Positions 56,701 through 64,000 of a DNA stretch of 64,000 nt are shown here, piece by piece. The translations under genes were made by a program, and so were the position numbers. Each line of letters begins with the position of its first letter. The first letter of the stretch is position 1. The stretch covers positions 53,924,591-53,988,590 of the forward strand of contig OZ022258.1 of NCBI GenBank assembly GCA_963978905.1, read 5' to 3'. Under the pieces are notes generated by a model, which did not search any database, had not been told where the DNA came from, and saw only the letters and a program-made list of their open reading frames with translations. This DNA is from Trichostrongylus colubriformis (Eukaryota > Nematoda > Chromadorea > Rhabditida > Trichostrongylidae).

Positions 56701-59700
56701 AATTGCGTCTCCCCTCAACTCCCACCCACCCCTGTTTTGAATACTTTGGGCCGCTGCCAATCCATTTGAAGAAGAGACAAGTGAGAAGATTTCTTAGGCT
56801 CTCCGATGACGATGCCAAGTTTGTCCTCTCCAGATAGATGGTGAAAGAAGCAGGCTAACGGTGACATGCTACGTTATCACGGAAATCAAGGGGGTTAGGT
56901 CAACTCAACAGCGATTTGCCAAGCAACGATCAAATCGACCCACCCTGGTCAGGACAGCCGCAGCGCTCGATGCTTGTACTTGCCCGTTCTTGCCTTACTG
57001 AGACCTGTTGAGCATCTTTTTGCTCCACAAGAAATTGCATTCAAGAATGTTGATCAGATAATAATTTTATTTTTGCTATTTTGAGTTTAATTATTTTTGC
57101 TTCTCTTTGTCTGAATTTCTGTTAAGCTTTCTCCATTATTCAGCCAATTCGCCTTGCTATTCAGATTTTGTCGCTGTTCTAAAAAAAACTGCTCAGGCTA
57201 AAAAAAATTGCTAAAAATCGAGTAAAAGTCAGTTTGAATTCCCTCATCGCATACTGTTGTTGTGTGACCGATTTTCTCCAGATAAACTATGATCAGTTGG
57301 CTGATAACGTTATCTCTAAGGCAAGCGGGACGATGCTATTTTGGATGTCAATAACATTGATCACCAATGACTAGATTGATATTATGACCAGGACCATTTG
57401 ACACGATAGGTTTTGAAAAGATTCTATTTGATTCAAAAATTTCAAATCGTGGTCTTTAGCTAACCAGTATGCAATCGATACATTCAGCACATTAGGGAAA
57501 TCATTACAAATGAAATTTTGTGTTTACTATCGATTTTCTTCTCTAATTATATTCGGCACAGTGGACACTTGTCATCAACCTAGCCCGTCTCTATTCTTTT
57601 GTGTGTTCCTATTTTTCGGCCACAATCTACTGATGGTTCCTCATCTTTCTTCCATTAGCAGTAGAGCACTCGTTAGAGTGGCTCATGACAAATAAATGGA
57701 TAAAAAAAATAATTAACATCGTGGAAGACCTTTTTGCCTCACTCTTGTCCTCATAACTCGTTTTGCTGTAGATATGTTCGTATCACGATATTGATTTTAC
57801 GCGTGCACCATTGGTACCCATTTCTCACATTCGCGCGTTACTGGTTGAAACCTTTTGTATCTGCCAGCTTCAACATGTCTACTGTAGTACAGTGTGTCCC
57901 AAAAGTATAGGTCCACCCTATTTTTCATCCATATCCCCAGAATGGACCAGTGATTCCTTTCCAAATTTTTATCTGTGATACCTGATCACTAAAGCGATCA
58001 AACGCCTAGGTAAAATTGGAGACATAAAATTGCAAAATTTTATTTGCTTTCTTTTTCAAAAATAAGGGTGTCCCAAAAGTATAGGTCCACTCAGTCTCTC
58101 CGCCCTGTTTCCATTGAAAGGTAAGTTGTGAAGTAGATGTGCTGGCGCATCCTTCTGAGATTTACTCTACAGTGCCATGCCACGCGGTACGCACTTACGA
58201 AAAAGGGCAAATTCTGGCCTACAAGGATGTGGGACTCAGCAATCACAAAATTTATGAGAAGATGAACCTATCCCACTACTTGATCAGCAGCTTCTGTCGC
58301 AACATGGACCTGTACGGAACGAAGAAGAGAAGTGGAAGGCTGCAGAAGCTTTCTGAGAGGCAGAAGTGTCGGATCCTCAACGCTGCGTCCAATTCCAGAA
58401 AGGGTGTTCGTCGGCTGTGCAGGGAACTGGCACCTCATGTATGTATTTACCGCTGTTTATATGGTAGTAAATTACTTTCTAGAACGTCCTGATATGCCCT
58501 GGAATCCGTACGATGCGTAATGAATAGTATCCTGCTCTTACCAAAGCGAGAAAAGGCGGCACAAACCATAACATTACAACCAGTGAATCCGCGCCTCGAA
58601 AAGTGGCGCGGCTCCTTCCTCAAATCCTTCCAATGACTTGCCAAGCCTCCAATTTGAACCTTTCTCATCAAAAAAGATACCGGCAACGCTATTACTGATA
58701 CGCCGTGAACTACACTATGTCAATAATGTAACCCTGCAGGCTACCTCATCCCATTGATGCATCCAGCTGACATTTTACTTGGCAAAATGGATTCGAGCCT
58801 CTTCGTGCGCCCTCGTGAAGTATGCCATGAACGAAAACCGTCTTCGCTCGATGTGGGAAGACGACTTGAGCAGACAGTGCACAGTGCTTTTCGATGCAGT
58901 AGGTGCCAGTCCCCTGCACAGCCGACAAACACCCTTTCTGGAATTGGACGCAGCGTTGAGGATCCGACACTTCTGCCTCTCAGAAAGCTTCTGCAGCCTT
59001 CCACTTCTCTTCTTCGTTCCGTACAGGTCCATGTTGCGACAGAAGCTGCTGATCAAGTAGTGGGATAGGCCCATCTTCACAGAAATTTTGCGATTACTGA
59101 GTCCCACATCCTTGTAGGCCAGAATTTGCCCTTTTTCGTACTCGGATAAATGCGTACCGCGTGGAATGGCACTGTAGAGTAAATCTCAGAAGGATGCGTC
59201 AGCACATTTACTTCACAGCTTACATCTCGATGGAAGCAAGGCGGAAAGACTGAGTGGACCTATACTTTTGGGACACCCTTATTTTTGAAAAAAAAGCATA
59301 TAAAATTTTGCAATTTCACGTCTCCAATTTTACTGAGGCGTTTGATCGCTACAGTGATCAGGTACCACAGATAAAAATTTGGAAAGGAATCACTCGTCCA
59401 TTCTAGAGATATGGATGAAAAATAGGGTGGACCTATACTTTTGGGACACACTGTACTCTGTGCTGACTTCAAAATTGTTTAACATAATTTGTGCTCAGTT
59501 TGTTTTGATCCTATACGGAGTGAGGAGAAGACAGTTTGAGCAAAAGTATCGCCCAATCACCAGGGAGTGTGCCATTACGTCTGCAAGTCGCGTTGCGGCG
59601 TCGCACTCGCGGCGACATCAGTAGGATTTGTCGTAGTTGGTGCGGAGTTCTGCTCAGGGCGCCATAAGCTGATACTATGGGGTGCTCCAAAGAAATAACT

Positions 59701-62700
59701 GCTTCTCGGTCTCCGTTCTTGTTTTCTGTGATTGCTATGAATGTCTTTGGGTATTATTTGTAATTTATTTCAAATCCAGTGAATCCTAACTAGGAATTAA
59801 TTAATTAGCGCGTTAACTCTAAAGGGCGTGTACGCAACTGATTCGCACTCGCCACGCCGCTACCCGCGGGTCACGGGCGGCTGCGCGATTTTTAGGCGTA
59901 ACGGTACACGCCCCAATCACCACAGTCATCCCAAGTGAGGTGGGGATACCGGAAAAAGTTCGTGAGACACGATGTAAAAAATTTTATTAATCGCTGGAAA
60001 GGGAAAAATTCGGGATGAATGAACCACCTCTGTCACCTCTTCCAGAATTGCACCTTTTCTCTCATCTGATCAACATTCTTGAATGTAATTTGCTGACGCA
60101 AGGTCGTCTCTTGTGATCGGAGACCTAGTGCAGATCGTTTTACGACGTTCTAGATTTACAGATGTCTTCAGAAGTGCGATGTCGTACAATTATTATCGTC
60201 ACCATTCTTCTCGTCGTATACCTCGTAGGAGGGGCATTCCTATTTGTAGGTCTAGAACTAGACCATGAACTAAAAACTAGAGAAAAAGTCGTTCTCGCCG
60301 TACAACGATTTAAAGACGCCACAGGAGCCAGTGGTGAGTATGAGGCTATTTTCACACGCCACCCGATGCTTTACGGTAGAATCCAGTTAATGGAAGCTGA
60401 AGATTTGAGGGTACGTTAGGAGAGCGCATTGATCAGACTAACTTCATCTCATCAGCGATATTTACATAGTTTACTTCTTTGACTGAATTCTGGACGTGTT
60501 GAAGTAGAAAGCAACTCGGATGCGTGCGGTCAGGTGCACGACAGCACATTCGAACATTGGGTCGGGGATCACGTGAACCACTTACCGCTCGCGTTACGCG
60601 GTAGTTCAAATCGAGTGTCCTGTCTACACCTTTGACGGCCACCGAGATGTCGCATGTGGCGGCATATATATGATATCTGCGGGCGACATCCCTGAATTTT
60701 TCCAGCTCAATTCAATGCCTTTATCATAAGTGTAATGAACATGGTTGAGTGTAGATCTGTAAAATAAGACTGGTTACAAAAATAAGTGGTGGTTACAAAA
60801 AATGACGATCGTTTGCCGAAAAAGACGTCTTTTTTCGATTTCTATTGAAGTGTAGCTTGCAGCAAAGAGAACCCCATACCTTGCAGAGGTGCGGTGCTAA
60901 TGTAGTGGGAGCAACTCATTGTTGCGGGATGTATGCCATTAGGACAACAACTCGCTTCGCAGCGTTCGGTGCGACGTGATGGTGCGAGCTATGCGCGCCT
61001 TACTGGATGAGTCCTGAGGCGATGACGGTGCTCCACGCCTCGTTGTAGGTGCAATCGGTTCAGGACGCAACCAATAAAGCCGCGGGGGTGTGTACCCTTA
61101 TGTCAGGATTTCGCACAACGACGAGCGGCGTGCGATGCAGTGTGTGCGAGCTATGCGCGTTGCCGTAGTCGGGTCTTAGAACGATTACACGGTAATGTTC
61201 AAGAGGCGATACGCAGTCGACTTATAATCGCTTCGGGACCCAACAACATGGCCTCCAGCTCGTCCGCATTTGGCATGCTGCGGTGCGAAATCCTGCATAA
61301 GAGTACACACCCAGGCCGCGGTCATACACTGCGCAGGATATGTACCCTAATGTCAGGATGCCGCACGATGGCGAGCGGCGTGCGACACAGTGTGTGCGAG
61401 CTATGCGCGTCACGGTAGTTGGGTCTCAAAACGATTACAACGTAATGCTAGGAGTGCGATACGCAGTTGACTTCTAATCGCTTCGGGACCCAACAATTTA
61501 GCTCGTCCGCATTGCTTCGCTTGCGACATTCCGCAGTGCGGCATCCTGACACTAAGGTACACATCCCACTGCGCACCGAGGCCTGTGCGCAAATATGACC
61601 GCGGCCTAAGGCGACCGCATCTCGCACCATCACGTCGCGCGCTAAACGTGGCCATGCAAGCTGTCTGTCTAAGTGGCATACACCCATTGTCGCGCTATCG
61701 TCCCTCATTCTACATTCATCAGTTTGTTTACTCAAGTGTATACTTTTACCTGAGCGTCACTGGAAAGAGGGACTTTCTCCTTAACTAAGGTTTGGGCTAA
61801 AAACTCAGGCAAAAATAGCGCCAGATGCCGGGCGCAGAAGATTCCCTCTCCCCCCCCCCCCCACAACGTTAGCCCCGACACAGCTTTAGATTGCTCAAAT
61901 ACTTTGCACGTGGTTGCCGCGCTCTATGTACTTATCAGTTGTGACCCAATTGAGTTTCCTTTGATGATGATGATGATGATTGTGAAATTTGTGGCCCTTT
62001 TCGGCAACAACGCTTTTTTAGTTCGGAGCGTTCCTCTAGCCGTCTTCGCTTTCCAGATTTGCTTAAGACCGCTGTCAGACTTCGCGATTTTTTGATTTAA
62101 CGGCATCGCGATTTTGTTCATAATATTACGGTCTTGAGTTCTTATATTGCCGCAACTTCGACACCGCTAAATTACATAGGTGCAGTTTGGACGAGCAAAA
62201 TTGCTTGATCGTAATATCGCAAAATCGCGAAGGCAGACGGTGGCGCCCAAGGGCCGCTCATACTCTGCGGTGCCGGCAGCGGGACCTGCTGCGTATGCCT
62301 GGGTCTCCGTCCTCGTCTGCGTCGTCTCTGCACCTCCCTCGTGCCACTCTGCCTCGATGCATGTGAAGACAGCCACGCGCTGTCGGCGCTGAGTATGAAC
62401 ATGGCCTAAGCCTTTTCATGGAAGGAGCTTTGGCAGCGTCGTATGCTCTTCCGTCTGGTGTCTGAACTCACGGCAAAAAGTGTTGCCGAAAAGGGCCAGC
62501 ATCTCAACACCCTATGATAATGACGTAAACCGTACCTATTCGGTGCTAAGGTAGTTGGGGGGGGGCCACTCGAAAAAGGCAAGAGTCGCGCTTAATTTCT
62601 GCTCATAGGCACTCTCAAGGTTATTTTATGCCTAGATACAGCTACCTTACCAAGAAAACGATTGAATTATTCTTCTAATAAAATATTACAAAAAACTAGC

Positions 62701-64000
62701 TACAACTAGACCAAACAACCAGTTACCCGTATTCGCCTAAGCCTAGGGGAAGGGAATCTCCCCCAAAGGCTTAGGCTAACATAGGATGAATAAACGAGCA
62801 TGAATTTACTTTACAGAATCGTCTTTAAAGACACCACAAGGGGGTAATTTTGGCTTACGGTAGAACAGACGTAGTGTGGACGAGTTTAAGTAGCTAATGT
62901 AGTTGGGAATGGCCACTCCACTGCGCTGGGAGTCAGGTGCTACAACTTACGTTGACCCACGCCCCGACTCCTACAGCGGACAACTCGGAATGGATGCGCT
63001 GATGCGAATGGGATGCGAATACACACCGCAGCGTCGCGCTCTTGAGTCCGGGTTTTTTCGCCTATTATCGCTTCTAACCTTGAGTGTTCATTACAAAATG
63101 CTCATTTCTTTGCATCTTCCTCTTGTTTCGGACCCCCTTCCCGTTCCTTTAAGCAGAATTCGAACCCGATTCGGCAAGCGCTATGGCTTCCCTGCGCTCC
63201 AGCCATGCGTTAGAGACCCAGAGACACTACTGCAGTGCCCCCCCCCCCCCAACTACCTTAGCGCCACCTATTCTTCATTCTCTTATTTTTACTTTTTTTC
63301 AACTTTCTTTCTCCCTGTAGCAGTACTTGTGAATCTCCATAATTTGACAATATTTTTCTCTTTTCATCGCTACGGAAGGAAATACGATAAATGAAATTAA
63401 ACTGAATTAGGTCACGAATCGTAAATAGAGCGCATGCATCCAGAATGTGAAAGCAGTCCAAGCCAATCGAGCCTTCTAACTACATCGTACCTTTCACTTT
63501 GACGTGTTACATACCCTGGTGTCGACGTTTATAGTTTCAGGATCGGAAATCGATCGGCTGTTCTCTGACATTCGTGATGCCGCGCTCAGTGGTATATGGA
63601 TGGAGAAAAATGTCACCAGTTCACCAAATTGGTCATTTGGACAGGCGTTTTTCTTCGCTGGCACGCTCGTCAGTACCGTAGGTGGGACCATTTTAAATAA
63701 AACTGCTTGTGTATCTAAGTTGTCTTTTTTAAATTTTTCACAACTTATAAACTGGCGGTTAGCCGTGCCTTTGTAGGCTATGGCCGGGTGTCGCCAAGAA
63801 CCGAACACGGAAAGCTGTTCACCATTGTCTACTGTATAATTGGTATGTGTTGGACGGCTTTTCCTCTTTTTTATGGTTATACAACATTTGTTGTCATTTA
63901 TCACTATAATTTTTGAATTATACATAGCTCCGTCCGAATTAACAACGTTTAGGAATACCTTTAACTTTGGCTCTTCTCTCAGCTATCGTAGCACGTCTCA
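53736..64000 (+). CDS. Two-pore domain (K2P/TWK) potassium channel, 5' part, runs off the right edge
   Basis: A K2P channel passes background K+ current across the plasma membrane as a dimer; each subunit has four membrane helices and two pore loops. Exons I can splice in frame: 53736-53768 (ATG), 54842-54948, 55503-55594, 63541-63681, 63777-63842 and 63953 to beyond 64000. The product starts MGLEIFSLHNK, has a short basic cytosolic tail, M1 at about residues 27-46 (GGLVMLVYLLIGALVFM), an acidic cap helix with HWEYRDQW, two N-glycosylation sequons (NVT, NWS) just before the pore, pore helix FFFAGTLVS and the selectivity filter TVGYG. After it come the family-typical GKLFTIVYCIIG and GIPLTLALL. 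All junction phases agree. The filter is split by an intron between V and G. The ATG is 21 bases after a TTTCAG acceptor, suggesting trans-splicing. M3, the second pore and the C terminus lie outside. Which TWK paralogue this is cannot be told. Confidence 0.93.
54094..54297 (+). repeat. tRNA-derived SINE, copy in K2P intron 1
   Basis: AGGTGATTTAGTGACAGGTG, CCCACTCTCGTGGTTAAGAG, CCAGGCCTCTATGGCCCTCC and AATGCGTAGTGCACCC follow the family order; the rest is diverged. Confidence 0.5.
55595..57887. other. K2P intron sequence
   Basis: Apart from MITE A copy 6, no further channel exon or other gene is seen. Confidence 0.6.
56252..56690. mobile_element. MITE family A, copy 6, inside the K2P intron
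   Basis: Left end GAATGAATCGTCCAGGAACA, arms CTATTACCCATATATTTATA and GCATGCAAAGTTTCACGCGA, centre CGTCCGCCGCGGTCGGAGAC, right end GTGGAAGATTCCTTTGA. Confidence 0.85.
58139..58437 (+). pseudogene. Inverted duplicate of the Tc3-like transposase 5' half
   Basis: The left arm reads the same N-terminal domain on the plus strand (GLSNHKIYEKMNLSHYLIS, YGTKKRSGRLQKLSE, NAASNSRKGVRRLCREL). Here the ATG (MPRGTH) is kept, but a few bases are lost just after it, shifting the frame. Similarity to the right arm stops abruptly at GGCACCT (58436). Confidence 0.85.
58447..59170 (-). pseudogene. Tc3A-like transposase, decayed and lacking its 3' end
   Basis: Read from 59170 leftwards: PRGTHLSEYEKGQ with the start codon changed to ATT, a helix-turn-helix part (LSNRKISVKMGLSHYLISSF, YGTKKRSGR), LNAASNSRKG, TASKSTVHCLLK, then after a disrupted stretch HWKDLRKEPRHFSRRGFTG, NVMVCAAFSRFGK and YQDVLESNLLPY. 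These follow Tc3A order (WRDLRKEP, FSRRNFGGG, VMVWGAF). Frame breaks lie between the two halves, and the region with the last catalytic residues is absent. Confidence 0.85.
60152..60161 (+). promoter_or_regulatory. Probable trans-splice acceptor of the short K2P isoform
   Basis: GATTTACAG lies immediately before ATG at 60162. The acceptor abuts the start codon, so this exon can begin a transcript of its own, supporting a second promoter inside the 7.9 kb intron. Confidence 0.6.
60162..60333 (+). CDS. Alternative first exon of the K2P channel, encoding a second M1
   Basis: The exon starts with ATG directly after a TTTACAG acceptor and ends at a GTGAGT donor. It encodes MSSEVRCR, then a membrane helix (about residues 9-31, IIIVTILLVVYLVGGAFLF), then GLELDHELKTREKVVLAVQ and a short tail. 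GGAFLFVGLELDHE lines up with IGALVFMRLEYPLE of the upstream M1, so this is a second version of M1 plus the start of the cap. It ends with one base left over, the same phase as the exon at 55503-55594, and joins in frame to 63541 (giving ATGASG-SEIDRLF). The short isoform would have only about eight residues before M1 and would lack HWEYRDQW. It could instead be the first exon of a nested or duplicated channel, but no other compatible second exon is seen before 63541. Confidence 0.8.
60930..61630. repeat. GC-rich repeat block with a ~245-base tandem duplication
   Basis: Two units, about 61,086-61,325 and 61,330-61,570, share GTACCCTTATGTCAGGATTT or its variant, GAGCGGCGTGCGA, AGTGTGTGCGAGCTATGCGC, GATACGCAGT.GACTT and TAATCGCTTCGGGACCCAAC. 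A degraded third unit lies at 60,930-61,075. Parts also read as inverted repeats (TTAGGCCGCGGTCAT against GACCGCGGCCTAA). Base composition is much more GC-rich than the surrounding DNA. No gene is recognised. Confidence 0.7.
62262..62407. mobile_element. MITE family B, copy 5
   Basis: Left end GGCCGCTCATACTCTGCGGT, inner CTCTGCACCTCCCTCGTGCC and CACTCTGCCTCGATGC, right end GAGTATGAACATGGCCT. It lies in the last large intron of the K2P gene. Confidence 0.78.
62541..62600 (+). repeat. Repeat head motif GGTGCTAAGGTAGTTGG, plus orientation
   Basis: GGTGCTAAGGTAGTTGGGGG followed by GGGGCCACTCGAAAAAGG. Related heads lie at 62,892 (GCTAATGTAGTTGGGAATGG) and 60,893, and an inverted one at 63,268. 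Probably a tRNA-derived SINE family. Confidence 0.45.
63040..63268 (-). repeat. tRNA-like SINE copy, minus strand
   Basis: On the minus strand it opens GGCGCTAAGGTAGTTGGGGG, has a poly-G run, GGGTCTCTAACGCATGGCTG and a B-box-like CGAATCGGGTTCGAATTCTG. The same opening motif is at 62,541. Confidence 0.5.

Larger units (their letters stand above)
57890..59453 (-). mobile_element. Tc3-like transposon with ~550-base inverted arms, TA target duplication
   Basis: The ends read CAGTGTGTCCCAAAAGTATA and its reverse complement, flanked by TA (57888-57889, 59454-59455). Each arm carries the motif GTGTCCCAAAAGTATAGGTC twice in direct orientation, at the tip and about 175 bases inside (near 58069 and 59253), the same layout as the two transposase binding sites in the long TIRs of C. 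elegans Tc3. The arms (57890-58437 and 58903-59453) match closely and extend beyond the usual TIR into the transposase start, so the left arm is an inverted copy of the 5' half and the 3' end is missing. Confidence 0.92.

Noticed and set aside
62903..63394. Open frame of 163 codons
   Set aside because: It starts at TTG, runs through a SINE copy and a poly-C tract, and shows no protein-like pattern.
1..64000. CRISPR arrays, bacterial operons, integrated virus genes
   Set aside because: No regularly spaced identical repeats with unique spacers, no ribosome binding sites or gene clusters, and no viral or reverse-transcriptase motifs were seen; the DNA is eukaryotic in style.

Overview
The window looks like chromosomal DNA from a parasitic nematode, most probably a strongylid such as a hookworm. 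The reasons are: small exons split by introns with TTTCAG/TTTTAG acceptors; acceptor-like sites directly before start codons, as expected for spliced-leader trans-splicing; a secreted pepsin-like aspartic protease and a TWK-type two-pore potassium channel as the best genes; mariner and Tc3-like transposons; and a dense load of palindromic and tRNA-derived repeats. Species assignment is inference. No bacterial-style genes, rRNA genes or intact tRNA genes were seen.

Layout. 1-22 kb is gene-poor: tRNA-derived SINE copies, four copies of a ~430 bp palindromic MITE (family A), a broken mariner element nested in a short tandem repeat, copies of a ~160 bp MITE (family B) with GTTCATACT ends, and one copy of a ~350 bp element (family D). 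Two orphan exon-like stretches (4357-4466 and 17521-17585) lie here. 22.2-25.2 kb holds a small plus-strand coiled-coil gene of unknown function. 28.2-30.7 kb holds a complete eight-exon aspartic protease gene, followed by a short relic resembling its last exon, which hints at a decayed tandem duplicate. 31-43 kb is again repeat-rich (MITE A, a 505 bp Tc1-type element, a 330 bp foldback, three-unit tandem repeats). 43.4-43.8 kb may hold two exons of an unidentified gene. 44-50 kb is almost featureless. A very short secreted-peptide exon sits at 49,991.

From 53.7 kb to the right edge runs the start of a two-pore (K2P/TWK) potassium channel gene, cut off by the window. It has two competing 5' ends: exons at 53.7, 54.8 and 55.5 kb encode one first transmembrane helix (M1), and a single exon at 60.16 kb with its own acceptor next to the ATG encodes a different M1. 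Both end in the same splice phase and fit the shared pore exon at 63,541. The channel would thus swap its N terminus, M1 and first cap segment by promoter choice. Its introns house a 1,564 bp Tc3-like palindromic element, a MITE A copy, a SINE and a block of GC-rich repeats.

The most interesting points are the alternative M1 exons, the giant Tc3-like inverted duplication, the several repeat families that can be defined from this window alone, and the unannotated short exons. I found no convincing multi-gene novel system.
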